Positions 8,047-16,646 are shown, counted from the first letter of the stretch. The stretch is DNA of 64,000 bases from Rhizobiales bacterium PAR1 (GCA_002256205.1 NKIW01000001.1:1-64000), one strand, 5' to 3'. Numbers and translations are program-made. The notes: generated from the letters alone by a model not told the origin.

Positions 8047-9915
8047 TTAACCTGCCTCGATCTCCGCCATTACGCCGAGCCAGAGTTCTTCGGTCTGCTC
8101 GATATGTTTCACGAGATTGGCGCGATCCTTCGTGAGCTGCGCCGCTTTCGCCGGATATTTCGAGAAGATATCCGGTGCCGTTAGCGCGATATCGATGCGC
8201 CCAAGCAGCGTCTGGTATTTCTCGATCTGCGCTTCAAGGAGGCCCGCCTTGTCCTTAAGCGGCTTCAGATTGGCGCGGCGCTCGGCCTTGGCGGCGCGGT
8301 TCTCGGCGGTGGAATTCTTGCCAGCCTCGCGCGGCGTATCATCGCTGGAGGATCGCCCGGAGACGATCAGCGCCTCGTAATCGTCGAGATCGCCATCGAA
8401 GGTTTTGACCTGTCCATCCGCGACCAGCAGCAGCCGGTCGCAGGAGGCATCGAGGATCGCGCGATCATGGCTGACGATAATGACCGCGCCCTTGTATTCC
8501 GCGAGCGCCTCGACGAGCGCCTCGCGCATCGGGATATCGAGATGGTTCGTCGGCTCGTCGAGGATCAGCAGGTGGGGGCCGTCGAAGGCCGCGAGCCCGA
8601 GCAGGAGACGGGCCTTTTCGCCGCCTGATAGCTTGGCGATCTGCGTTTCGGCCTTGTCAGCACCGAAACCGAGCTGCGCCGCTTTCGAGCGCACCTGCGC
8701 TTCACCCGCCTGCGGCATTTTCCGCCGGACAAGGATATAGGGCGTATCGTTCTCGGAGAGTTCGTCGAGCTGATGCTGGGCGAAATACGCGACCTTCATC
8801 TTGGCCGAGCGCACCACCGAGCCCGATTGCGGCTCAAGCCGCCCGGCGATGAACTTCACCAGCGTCGATTTGCCGTTGCCGTTCTGGCCGAGAAGCCCGA
8901 TGCGATCGTCGTTCGAGATGAAGAGATCAAGCCCGCGCAACACCGTGCGGTCGCCATAGCCGATGGAGGCCTTGTCCATCGAGACGATGGGCGGCGCGAG
9001 TTCCTTCTCCGGGCTAGGAAGATACAGCTTCGCCGATTCCTCATGTGCGAAGGTGACCACGGGGCCGAGTTTTTCGAGCTGCTTGACGCGGCTTTGCGCC
9101 TGTTTCGCCTTCGACGCTTTCGCCTTGAAGCGGTCGATGAAGGCGCGCAAATGCTCGCGTTGAGCCTCCACCTTGCCGGCCTCCTTCTCGAGCTGCATCT
9201 GCTTTTCAGCGCGCTCTTTGGCGAAGGTCGCGTAGTTGCCGCGGTACAGCGTCATTTTTCCGCGATCTAGATGGAGAATGTTGTCGCAAACCTCGTTCAG
9301 GAAATCCTTGTCATGGGAAACGATCAGCAGCGTGTTCGGATAGCGCTTGAGATGCGATTTCAGCCAGATCGCGCCTTCAATATCGAGATAGTTGGTCGGC
9401 TCGTCGAGCAGCAGCATATCGGGTTCGAGGAACAGCATCGCCGCGAGCGCGACGCGCATCCGCCAGCCGCCGGAGAAATCCGAACAGGGTCGTGCCTGAT
9501 CTTCCGCCGAAAAGCCGAGACCGGCGAGAATCGCCGCTGCCCGTGCCGGGGCGGCGTGCGCGCCGATGTCATAAAGCCGGGTCTGGATATCCGCGATGCG
9601 CGTGGCGTCGGTCGCTGTTTCCGCCTCGTGCAGAAGCGCGGTGCGCTCGGTATCCGCCGCCAGCACATAATCGAGGAGGTTGATCGGCCCGCCCGGCGCT
9701 TCCTGCGCGACATGGCCCATCTTGGCGCCACGCGGCAGGCCGAAGGTGCCCGATTCCGCCGCGATCTCGCCGAGCAACAGCCGGAATAGTGTGGACTTGC
9801 CGCAACCGTTGCGGCCCACCAACCCGCAGCGCGCGCCATTGGGCAGCACAATGCTGGCGTTGTCGATCAAAAGGCGTGGCCCGAGGCGATAGGTTAGTTC
9901 GTTGAGTGTCAGCAT
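8047..9915 (-). CDS. ABC-F family ATPase (Uup/YheS type)
   Basis: ABC-F proteins are soluble tandem ATPases that act on ribosomes, not in transport. The 622-residue product has two nucleotide-binding domains. The first has Walker A GRNGCGKST, signature FSGGWRMR and LLLDEPTNYLD; the second has GQNGNGKST, LSGGEKARL and LILDEPTNHLD. A charged inter-domain linker (about residues 240-310) is typical of the family, and a coiled-coil-like C-terminal extension (about 530-622) resembles Uup/YheS. No membrane segments are present. The start at 9915 (MLTLNELTYRLG) follows GACGGGGC; the earlier ATG would add 12 residues outside the domain. Which ABC-F subgroup it belongs to cannot be settled by eye. Confidence 0.93.
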   Translation of the reverse strand: MLTLNELTYRLGPRLLIDNASIVLPNGARCGLVGRNGCGKSTLFRLLLGEIAAESGTFGLPRGAKMGHVAQEAPGGPINLLDYVLAADTERTALLHEAETATDATRIADIQTRLYDIGAHAAPARAAAILAGLGFSAEDQARPCSDFSGGWRMRVALAAMLFLEPDMLLLDEPTNYLDIEGAIWLKSHLKRYPNTLLIVSHDKDFLNEVCDNILHLDRGKMTLYRGNYATFAKERAEKQMQLEKEAGKVEAQREHLRAFIDRFKAKASKAKQAQSRVKQLEKLGPVVTFAHEESAKLYLPSPEKELAPPIVSMDKASIGYGDRTVLRGLDLFISNDDRIGLLGQNGNGKSTLVKFIAGRLEPQSGSVVRSAKMKVAYFAQHQLDELSENDTPYILVRRKMPQAGEAQVRSKAAQLGFGADKAETQIAKLSGGEKARLLLGLAAFDGPHLLILDEPTNHLDIPMREALVEALAEYKGAVIIVSHDRAILDASCDRLLLVADGQVKTFDGDLDDYEALIVSGRSSSDDTPREAGKNSTAENRAAKAERRANLKPLKDKAGLLEAQIEKYQTLLGRIDIALTAPDIFSKYPAKAAQLTKDRANLVKHIEQTEELWLGVMAEIEAG

Positions 9916-10114
9916 GCCCCGTCTATTGGTCGAATGCAGCCGCCGAGGCAAGCGATGATGCGGATAGCGAGGGCCTATCGAGCGCGGGAAAAGCCCGAAA
10001 GCCCCAATCGACTTTCGTTTAACTTTATCCTAATCCTGCACGAACGGAGCTGATCGCTCCGATGGATTTTGAAAAGCAGCGGCAAAAGTCCGCTCGGGGA
10101 AGAGGGGTCTACAC

Positions 10115-10789
10115 ATGAAAAAGCTGATCGCTGAAGCATTCGGCACTGCCGTTCTGGTTCTTGTCGGCTGTGGCTCGGTGGCGCTCGCCGGTTATGGCAA
10201 CGCCATGCCGCTGGGTATTCTGCCGATCGCGCTGGCGTTCGGCCTCTCGGTGACGGCAATGGCCTATGGCATCGGCCCGGTTTCGGGCTGCCACATCAAT
10301 CCGGCCGTGACCGCCGCCATGATCACCTCGGGCCGCATGTCGGCGGGCGAGGGCGTGCAGTACATGATTGCGCAGGTCGTCGGCGCCTTCATCGGCGCGG
10401 GTATCCTCGCGGTGATCCTTGGCGGTAAGGCGGGCACGGTGTTCGGCCAGACGACGTTTGATCCGGCGAAGTTCTCGGTCGGCGCGGCCTTCCTCGTCGA
10501 ATTCATCTCGACGATGATCTTCACCGTGGTGATCCTCGGCGTGACGCAGGCGAAGGGCGGCGGCGGCAATGTCGCGGGCCTCGTTATCGGCCTGACGCTG
10601 GCGCTGCTCCATCTCGCTTTCGTGCCAGTAACCGGCAACTCGCTCAACCCGGCCCGCACGCTCGCGCCGAACCTCTATGTCGGCGGGCAGGCTGCTGCGC
10701 AGATCTGGCTTTACATCCTTGCTCCGCTTCTCGGTGGTGCGGTTTCGGGCTTCCTGTTCAAGAGCGGCACGCTCTCGTCGGACGCCTGA
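10115..10789 (+). CDS. aqpZ: Aquaporin Z-like water channel
   Basis: This 224-residue MIP-family inner-membrane channel has six membrane segments and both half-helix NPA motifs, HINPAVTAA (first half) and NSLNPARTL (second half). The selectivity-filter histidine (LLHLAF) and arginine (NPAR) of water-selective AqpZ are kept. The residue equivalent to E. coli AqpZ Thr183 appears to be Asn in VTGNS, a mild departure. GAGGGG lies about 7 bases before the ATG. A strong terminator follows, so it is probably transcribed alone. A possible short leader ORF overlaps its start (see findings). Confidence 0.93.
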   Translation: MKKLIAEAFGTAVLVLVGCGSVALAGYGNAMPLGILPIALAFGLSVTAMAYGIGPVSGCHINPAVTAAMITSGRMSAGEGVQYMIAQVVGAFIGAGILAVILGGKAGTVFGQTTFDPAKFSVGAAFLVEFISTMIFTVVILGVTQAKGGGGNVAGLVIGLTLALLHLAFVPVTGNSLNPARTLAPNLYVGGQAAAQIWLYILAPLLGGAVSGFLFKSGTLSSDA

Positions 10790-10825
10790 TCCGCTTTTTT
10801 CACCCGAACCACTTGCGTTTTCACC

Positions 10826-10860
10826 GTCCGGCGGGCTAATCCCCGCCGGACGAATTTTTT
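10826..10860 (+). terminator. Rho-independent terminator after aqpZ
   Basis: A perfect ten-base stem GTCCGGCGGG / CCCGCCGGAC with loop CTAATC is followed by GAATTTTTT. It separates aqpZ from ndk. Confidence 0.9.
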
Positions 10861-10878
10861 ATCATGAGGCAGGACAAA

Positions 10879-11301
10879 ATGGCCCTTCAGCGCACCTTTT
10901 CCATCATCAAGCCGGACGCGACCAAGCGTAACCTCACCGGCGCCGTGAACGCCGTCATCGAAAAGGCTGGCCTGCGCATCGTCGCGCAGAAGCGTATCCA
11001 GATGACGCGCGCCCAGGCCGAAACCTTCTACGCCGTGCACAAGGAACGCCCGTTCTTCGGCGAACTCGTCGATTTCATGATCTCGGCGCCGGTCGTTGTG
11101 CAGGTTCTCGAAGCCGAGAACGCGATCCAGCTCTATCGCGACACCATGGGCGCTACCAACCCGGCGAACGCCGCCGAAGGCACCATCCGCAAGCTCTTCG
11201 CCCTCTCGGTCGGTGAGAATTCCGCGCATGGTTCGGACTCGGTCGAGAACGCCGCGATCGAAATCGCGCAGTTCTTCTCGGGCAATGAGATTGTAGGCTG
11301 A
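10879..11301 (+). CDS. ndk: Nucleoside diphosphate kinase
   Basis: Ndk transfers the gamma phosphate between nucleoside triphosphates and diphosphates through a phosphohistidine. The 140-residue protein begins [18 protein letters not shown] and has the active-site block [10 protein letters not shown], with the catalytic histidine at residue 117, the family's usual position. An upstream in-frame ATG at 10864 would add five residues, but AGGACAAA just before 10879 and the family length favour the start given. It is flanked by terminators on both sides, so it looks monocistronic. Confidence 0.97.
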   Translation: MALQRTFSIIKPDATKRNLTGAVNAVIEKAGLRIVAQKRIQMTRAQAETFYAVHKERPFFGELVDFMISAPVVVQVLEAENAIQLYRDTMGATNPANAAEGTIRKLFALSVGENSAHGSDSVENAAIEIAQFFSGNEIVG

Positions 11302-11345
11302 GCATTTTCGAGCGAAGTGGCTACCGGTTCGCGTGAAGAAAATGC
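11302..11345. repeat. 44-bp palindromic repeat, rhizobial type, copy 1
   Basis: The outer arms GCATTTTC and GAAAATGC enclose the core AAGTGGCTACCGGTT. A second 44-bp element with the same layout and core (AAGTGGGGACCGGTG) but different outer arms lies at 48361-48404. Sequences of this kind are widespread in Hyphomicrobiales intergenic regions. It lies immediately after the ndk stop. Confidence 0.8.
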
Positions 11346-11386
11346 GAACAAGATAAAAGCCAGTTTGCCCGCAGCGTTGAATTTCA

Positions 11387-11414
11387 AAAGCCGGGGTTCG
11401 CCCCGGCTTTTTTT
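11387..11414 (+). terminator. Rho-independent terminator after ndk
   Basis: The stem AAAGCCGGGG / CCCCGGCTTT with a TTCG tetraloop is followed by TTTTG. It ends the ndk transcript. Confidence 0.92.
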
Positions 11415-11524
11415 GTAATGCCCGACCTTTTTGTGATGAATGCCCAACAAACTTTGATTGGTCGCGGCCCGCGCTTTCCCGCACAGTGCTGGCGACTCAC
11501 CGCATTCTCCTTCCGGAGGCATCC

Positions 11525-12397
11525 TTGCCTTTACGCGACACACTTCTTGCCCTGCTGGTGGCCTTCATCTGGGGCTCGTCGTTCGTTGCGATCAAATTCG
11601 GCGTCGAGGAAATCCCGCCGATCCTGCTGACCGGCCTGCGCTTCCTGTTCTCGGCCGTTCCAGCAGTGTTTTTCATCCCGAGGCCGCGCATTCCGGTCTG
11701 GATCATCATCGCTTTCGGTTTCACCCTCGGCGTGATCAAGTTCAGCCTGCTGTTTCTCGGCATCAAGCTCGGCATGCCGATCGGTCTGACGTCGATTGTC
11801 GTGCAGATGCAGGTGTTTTTCACGATTCTCATCGCGTTCTTCGTCTATGGCGAGGCGCCAAGCCGACTTCAGATCATTGGTGCGCTGATCGCCTTTGGCG
11901 GCATCGTGATCTTCGGCTACGAGCGGGCACAATCCGCGCCGCTGATCCCGTTCCTGACCATCCTTGGCGCAGCGTTTTTCTGGGGCATCGCCAATAACAT
12001 CGGCAAGAAGGCGGGCAGGGTGGATATGCTGGCCTTCATCGCCTGGGCGAGCCTTGTCGCGCCACTGCCACTCTTCGCGCTCTCCTACATCTTCGAGGGG
12101 CCGGAAGGCTTCATCCATGCCTTCACCGCGCCAAGCCTCAAGCTGGTGCTGAGCGTCGCCTTCATTGCCTATATCGCAACGAACCTCGGCTTCGGCCTGT
12201 GGAGCAACCTGCTGTCACGCCACCCTGTCAGCGTCGTGACTCCGTTCGCGCTGCTGATCCCGATCGTCGGCATGGCCTGCGGCGTGCTGTTCTTCGGCGA
12301 AAAGCTGACGCTGCCCATCGCCATCGGTTCCGGGGTTGTCTTTGCCGGCTTGCTGATCAATGTTTTCGGGGATCGCCTGATGCAGCGTTTTCGCTGA
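11525..12397 (+). CDS. EamA-family (drug/metabolite) transporter
   Basis: This inner-membrane protein of about 290 residues has ten predicted membrane helices in two EamA repeats. The first repeat begins LLVAFIWGSSFVAIKFG and the second LTILGAAFFWGIANNIGKKAG; both end in EamA-type G(V/I)FG-like segments. Substrates in this family vary (amino acids, metabolites, drugs) and cannot be predicted here. I chose the unusual TTG start at 11525 because GGAGG (11515-11519) sits 5 bases before it; an in-frame GTG at 11486 has no ribosome site. The next gene begins 20 bases downstream, so they are probably co-transcribed. Confidence 0.85.
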   Translation: MPLRDTLLALLVAFIWGSSFVAIKFGVEEIPPILLTGLRFLFSAVPAVFFIPRPRIPVWIIIAFGFTLGVIKFSLLFLGIKLGMPIGLTSIVVQMQVFFTILIAFFVYGEAPSRLQIIGALIAFGGIVIFGYERAQSAPLIPFLTILGAAFFWGIANNIGKKAGRVDMLAFIAWASLVAPLPLFALSYIFEGPEGFIHAFTAPSLKLVLSVAFIAYIATNLGFGLWSNLLSRHPVSVVTPFALLIPIVGMACGVLFFGEKLTLPIAIGSGVVFAGLLINVFGDRLMQRFR

Positions 12398-12416
12398 CAA
12401 TCGGAGGACTGTAGAT

Positions 12417-14504
12417 TTGAATGCTCCGGTAAAATCGCTTTTCCGCCCCTCCGTCTGCCCGCACGATTGCCCGAGCGCGTGTTCGCTTGATGTCGAGGTA
12501 CTGCCCGAGGGCAAGATCGGGCGTGTGCGCGGGCTCGCGAGCCAGAGCTACACCGCGGGGGTGATCTGCGCGAAGGTCGCGCGCTATGCCGAGCGCATCC
12601 ATCACAAGGACCGGCTGACCAGGCCGCTGCTGCGCGTGGGCCCGAAAGGCGCCGGCGCGTTCCGCGAGATCAGCTGGGATGAGGCATTGGATCGCGCCGC
12701 CGAGGGCTTCCGCGCGGCAGAGACTAAGCACGGCCCCGAAACTGTCTGGCCCTATTACTACGCGGGCACCATGGGCCTCGTGATGCGGGACGGCATCAAC
12801 CGCCTGCGCAACGTGAAGCGCTATTCCGGCTTCTACGACACGATCTGCACCAACCCGGCATGGACCGGCTATGTCGCCGGCACTGGCAAGCTGGCGGGCG
12901 CGGACCCGCGCGAGATGGCGAAATCCGACTGCGTCGTGATCTGGGGCACGAATGCCGTGCACACGCAGGTCAATGTGATGACCCACGCGATGCGGGCGCG
13001 AAAAGAGCGTGGTGCGCCTATTGTCGTCGTCGATGTGTACATGAACGAGACGATGCGGCAGGCCGATATCGCGCTGCTCGTCCGCCCCGGCACGGATGGC
13101 GCGCTCGCTTGTGGGATCATGCATGTACTCCTGCGCGACAACCTCGCGGACCGGGCGTATCTCGCGCAACACACCGATTTTGGCGCCGAATTCGAAGCGC
13201 ATATGGCGTCCCGCACGCCGGAATGGGCCGAGGCAATCTGCGGCGTTCCGGCCGCCGAAATCGAGGCCGTTGCGCGACTCTTCGGCGAGAAGAAGCGCTG
13301 TTTTTTCCGCCTCGGATATGGTTTTGCCCGCCAGCGCAACGGCGCGGTGAACATGCATGCCGCGCTTTGCATCCCCACGCTGATCGGCGCATGGCAGCAC
13401 GAGGGCGGCGGTGCGTTTCATTCCAATTCAGGCACCTATGGCCTTGTGAAGCGGATGATTGAGGGCACGGATGCCGTTGATTCCAAGGTCCGCATGCTGG
13501 ATCAATCGCGGATCGGCGAAATCCTGACCGGTGATCCCGCTGCGCTCAAAGGCGGCCCGCCAGTCACCGCGCTGCTGATCCAGAACACCAATCCGGTCAA
13601 TGTCGCGCCGGATCAGCGCAAGGTCATCGCCGGATTTGCCCGCGAGGACCTTTTCACGGTCGTCCACGAGCAATTCATGACCGAGACAGCGCTTTACGCC
13701 GATATCGTGCTGCCCGCGACAATGTTCATGGAGCACGACGACCTGTATCAGGGCGGCGGGCATACCCATCTGATGCTCGGCCCGAAGCTGGTCGAGCCGC
13801 CGGGCGAATGTCGTACCAATCACGAAGTGATTGTCGCGCTTGCGGAACGCCTCGGTGCGCAACACCCTGGCTTTCAAATGAGCCCGCGCGGACACATTGA
13901 CTACGCGCTGCGCGAAGCCGGCAAAGGTTCGCTCGAAGCGCTGGAAAAGGAAGGCTTTATCGATACCGATCCGCCGTTCCGCCGCGCGCATTTCCTCGAG
14001 GGTTTTGGCCACCGCGACGGCAAATTCCATTTCTCGCCGGATTGGAAGAAGGTTCCGCTGAAATCCGATGGCCTGATGGGGCCATGGCAGGAGATGCCGC
14101 ATTTTCCGGATCATTGGGCCGCGATCGAGGCGGCAACGCCAGAATTCCCGTTCAAACTCGTGACCGCGCCGGCGCGGCAATTCCTCAATTCAAGCTTCAC
14201 CGAAACGCCGGGCTCAATGAAGCGCGAGATCGCCCCGAGCCTGATGCTCCACCCGGAGGATGCGGCGGAGCTTGATGTCGGAGTAGGCGAAATCGTCATC
14301 GTCTCCAACACACGCGGCGCGGTGGAACTCGCTGTAAAGCTGTTCGACGGGGTGCGCCGCGGCGTGGTGATCGCCGAGGGCATCTTTCCGAACAAGACCC
14401 ACCGGAAGGGCGAGGGCATCAACGTGCTGACCGGCTCGGACCCGGTCGCGCCGCGCGGTGGCGCGGCGTTTCACGACAATGCCGTGGCGATCCGGAAGGC
14501 TTGA
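12417..14504 (+). CDS. Molybdopterin-dependent oxidoreductase with N-terminal 4Fe-4S site
   Basis: The 695-residue protein belongs to the DMSO reductase/formate dehydrogenase superfamily (BisC-like). The N-terminal 4Fe-4S ligands are C14, C18 and C22 (CPHDCPSAC) and C51 (GVICAKV). The molybdopterin domains follow, with QNTNPVNVAPDQ and ETALYADIVLPATMFMEHDD, and a C-terminal dinucleotide-binding domain starts near residue 575. C144 in DTICTNPAW is a candidate molybdenum ligand (inference). There is no Tat signal or membrane anchor, so it is probably cytosolic. The start is a TTG at 12417 with GGAGG about 10 bases upstream; the ATG at 12421 is out of frame and stops after three codons. No Fe-S or membrane partner subunit is adjacent, and the substrate is unknown. 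Confidence 0.9.
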   Translation: MNAPVKSLFRPSVCPHDCPSACSLDVEVLPEGKIGRVRGLASQSYTAGVICAKVARYAERIHHKDRLTRPLLRVGPKGAGAFREISWDEALDRAAEGFRAAETKHGPETVWPYYYAGTMGLVMRDGINRLRNVKRYSGFYDTICTNPAWTGYVAGTGKLAGADPREMAKSDCVVIWGTNAVHTQVNVMTHAMRARKERGAPIVVVDVYMNETMRQADIALLVRPGTDGALACGIMHVLLRDNLADRAYLAQHTDFGAEFEAHMASRTPEWAEAICGVPAAEIEAVARLFGEKKRCFFRLGYGFARQRNGAVNMHAALCIPTLIGAWQHEGGGAFHSNSGTYGLVKRMIEGTDAVDSKVRMLDQSRIGEILTGDPAALKGGPPVTALLIQNTNPVNVAPDQRKVIAGFAREDLFTVVHEQFMTETALYADIVLPATMFMEHDDLYQGGGHTHLMLGPKLVEPPGECRTNHEVIVALAERLGAQHPGFQMSPRGHIDYALREAGKGSLEALEKEGFIDTDPPFRRAHFLEGFGHRDGKFHFSPDWKKVPLKSDGLMGPWQEMPHFPDHWAAIEAATPEFPFKLVTAPARQFLNSSFTETPGSMKREIAPSLMLHPEDAAELDVGVGEIVIVSNTRGAVELAVKLFDGVRRGVVIAEGIFPNKTHRKGEGINVLTGSDPVAPRGGAAFHDNAVAIRKA

Positions 14505-14507
14505 GGC

Positions 14508-15212
14508 TTACTTCAAATCAGGGAAATAGCGCGCCTGCATCCGCGCTGCGTAAGCCGCGAGGCTAGGGTACTTGCGCGCTTCATCACTGATCGCACTGGT
14601 AAAATGCGTCGTGAGCATGCCCGAAACCGTGGCGTAAACGCTGGCATCCGAGCCGCAAGGCGCGTCGCCGCCGAGGAAATCGCGGGAACCAAGATAATCC
14701 GCGAGCGCCTTGAGGCCGCGCGCGGCAATGGCGAGGCGCTCCTCCGGCGTATAACGCCCACTGCCTTGCCCGAAAAGGTTGCGTCGCACCTTGCGCCGAA
14801 CCATGGCAATTATTATCCCGCGAATGAGGGCCGGTGCCTTCTCGAAAAACTTCGCCGGACCGCGATTAAAATTCTCGTCGATCATCCAGCGGTCATGGAC
14901 GGCAAACCAGTAGAAATGATCCTCGCAGAGCTTCTCGAAAGCCCATGCCGCCGCGACGGCCTCGGCGCTGGCGCCCTTGTCGAAATCTACGCCGTATTTC
15001 TTTTCGAGGTTAAAGCGGATCAGCGTTGAATCCGGCACAAGCTGGCCGTCATCATCAAGCACCGGGAACTTGCCCTTCGGCGCCTTTTTGAAATCCGCCG
15101 GAGCTGTTTTGTACGCGAGCCCAGCCATCTTCAGCAAAACAAGCGCCTTGGTCACAAAGGGGCTGGGGTCGGCAAGGCCGAAGGCGGAACCAAAAACATA
15201 AAGCGTCAACAT
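14508..15212 (-). CDS. Glutathione S-transferase-like protein (metaxin/FAXC type)
   Basis: The 234-residue protein has a thioredoxin-like N-terminal domain (MLTLYVFGSAFGLADPSPFVTKA..., with GKFPVLDDDGQLVPDSTLI) and an all-helical C-terminal domain ending with the SDASVYATVSGML segment typical of metaxin/failed-axon-connections relatives. Such proteins are predicted cytosolic glutathione-dependent enzymes, mostly uncharacterised. It converges on the molybdopterin oxidoreductase with a 3-base gap and diverges from a WYL regulator across 98 bases that contain a clear palindrome. Regulation by that regulator is likely but inferred. Confidence 0.85.
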   Translation of the reverse strand: MLTLYVFGSAFGLADPSPFVTKALVLLKMAGLAYKTAPADFKKAPKGKFPVLDDDGQLVPDSTLIRFNLEKKYGVDFDKGASAEAVAAAWAFEKLCEDHFYWFAVHDRWMIDENFNRGPAKFFEKAPALIRGIIIAMVRRKVRRNLFGQGSGRYTPEERLAIAARGLKALADYLGSRDFLGGDAPCGSDASVYATVSGMLTTHFTSAISDEARKYPSLAAYAARMQARYFPDLK

Positions 15213-15253
15213 AGAAGTCTCCCGTTTGTTTCTGGAGTTGTCTTACGGCAGCA

Positions 15254-15276
15254 CTCCTGACACTTTCTGTCAGGAG
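15254..15276. promoter_or_regulatory. Palindromic operator candidate between GST and WYL regulator genes
   Basis: CTCCTGACA-N5-TGTCAGGAG is a perfect 9-base inverted repeat centred in the 98-base divergent intergenic region. Palindromes of this size next to a self-divergent HTH regulator are usually its binding site. Assignment to the adjacent WYL regulator is inference. Confidence 0.6.
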
Positions 15277-15310
15277 ATTTGGCGTATTCAAGAGGCGATC
15301 AGGAGGCACC

Positions 15311-16063
15311 ATGGCACGATCTGACCGCTTGATGACGCTGACGCAGGCCTTGCGTCGCCGTCGCCACCCCGTCACCGCCGCAACGCTTGCCGAAGAAACC
15401 GCCGTTTCCGAGAGGACGATCTACCGCGATATCGCCAGCCTTCAGGCGAGCGGGGTTCCAATCCGGGGCGAGGCGGGTATTGGCTACGTGCTCGAAAGCG
15501 GATTCGACCTGCCGCCGCTGATGCTGACAGCGGAGGAATGCGAAGCAATGATGCTCGGTGCGCGCTTTGTCCGTCAGCGCGGCGATGCGGCGCTTGGGCG
15601 CGTCATCGACGATGCCATCGCCAAGATCGAGGCGGTGCTGCCCGAAAACTTACGCCTTTCGATGAGAGAAGCCTCGCTATACGCACCTGTCTTTGGCACC
15701 ATGCCGAGCGAGGTGATTTCCGTTGAGGAATTGCGCCGCGCGGTGCGTGACAACCGCAAGATCCGCCTGCGCTACCGCGATCTCTCAGAGCGCGAGACGA
15801 CACGCGTCGTCTGGCCCGTCTTGCTTGGATATTTCGAGCGCACGCGCGGGTTGGTAGCGTTCTGTGAAATGCGCAACGATTTCCGTCACTTCCGCACCGA
15901 CCGAATGCTCGAGCTGGAGGTATTGGAGAGTCGCCCGCCGCGTCGGCGCGCGGTGCTGCTCAAGGAATGGGAGAAGACTCGGGATTCCTGTGAACACGCC
16001 ATCACGGGCGTGGACGGCCCGGCAGACCTCAGGCCCGCAAGACCCGGTTCCCCGAAATCCTGA
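15311..16063 (+). CDS. YafY-family transcriptional regulator (HTH + WYL domains)
   Basis: The 250-residue protein starts with a winged helix-turn-helix of the DeoR/HTH_11 type (residues about 1-60; AATLAEETAVSERTIYRDIASLQASGVPI). A linker region and a WYL ligand-sensing domain (about 140-215) follow. WYL regulators bind nucleic-acid or small-molecule ligands and often control stress or glutathione-related genes. It diverges from the GST-like gene, and the 23-base palindrome at 15254 is a good candidate operator for both. The last 35 bases overlap the 3' end of the convergent purN gene. GGAGG lies about 6 bases before the ATG. Confidence 0.88.
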   Translation: MARSDRLMTLTQALRRRRHPVTAATLAEETAVSERTIYRDIASLQASGVPIRGEAGIGYVLESGFDLPPLMLTAEECEAMMLGARFVRQRGDAALGRVIDDAIAKIEAVLPENLRLSMREASLYAPVFGTMPSEVISVEELRRAVRDNRKIRLRYRDLSERETTRVVWPVLLGYFERTRGLVAFCEMRNDFRHFRTDRMLELEVLESRPPRRRAVLLKEWEKTRDSCEHAITGVDGPADLRPARPGSPKS

Positions 16064-16646
16064 GCGCACCGGAGGCGAGCAACCGCAGCGCCTCGGGGTA
16101 AAGCTTGTGCTCTTCCGCCAGCACCCGGGCAGCGAGACTGGCTTCGGTGTCATCATCGCGCACCGGCACCGCTGCCTGGCCGATGATCTGCCCCTCATCC
16201 ATGCCGGGCGTCACGAAATGCGTCGTGCAGCCATGGAGCTTCACGCCAGTTTCGAGCGCGCGGGCATGGGTATCGAGACCCTTGAACGCGGGCAGGATGG
16301 CAGGATGAATATTGATCATCCGCCCGAACCAGTGCTCGCAGAACCCGGCACTCAGCAGGCGCATGAAGCCGGCGAGGCAGACAAGCTCGATGTTGTGCCG
16401 GTCAAGTTCCGCCTGCATCGCAGCGTCAAATGCCGCGCGATCCTTGCCGAACGCCTTGTGCTCGATCACGGCTGTCGCGATCCCGTTCGCAGCGGCAATC
16501 GCAAGGCCCCCGGCCTCCGGCTTGTTTGAGAGCACAAGCGCGATTTCCGCAGGATAATCCGACGCCTTGGCGGCCTCGATCAGCGCCGCCATGTTCGAAC
16601 CACGTCCGGAAATGAGGATCGCGGTCTTTTTCCGGGACGACACCAT
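16029..16646 (-). CDS. purN: Phosphoribosylglycinamide formyltransferase
   Basis: PurN transfers a formyl group from 10-formyltetrahydrofolate to GAR in purine synthesis. The 205-residue protein has the phosphate-binding ISGRGSNM loop and the catalytic trio N112, H114 (INIHPAILPAFKG) and D150 (FVTPGMDEGQII), equivalent to E. coli N106/H108/D144. The start overlaps the purM stop as TGATG, so the pair is translationally coupled. The 3' end runs 35 bases into the convergent WYL regulator gene. Confidence 0.97.
   Translation of the reverse strand: MVSSRKKTAILISGRGSNMAALIEAAKASDYPAEIALVLSNKPEAGGLAIAAANGIATAVIEHKAFGKDRAAFDAAMQAELDRHNIELVCLAGFMRLLSAGFCEHWFGRMINIHPAILPAFKGLDTHARALETGVKLHGCTTHFVTPGMDEGQIIGQAAVPVRDDDTEASLAARVLAEEHKLYPEALRLLASGALRISGNRVLRA

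Noticed and set aside
12357-13421. Minus-strand open frame of 354 codons
   Set aside because: It is antisense to the molybdopterin oxidoreductase; no ribosome site or domain was seen.
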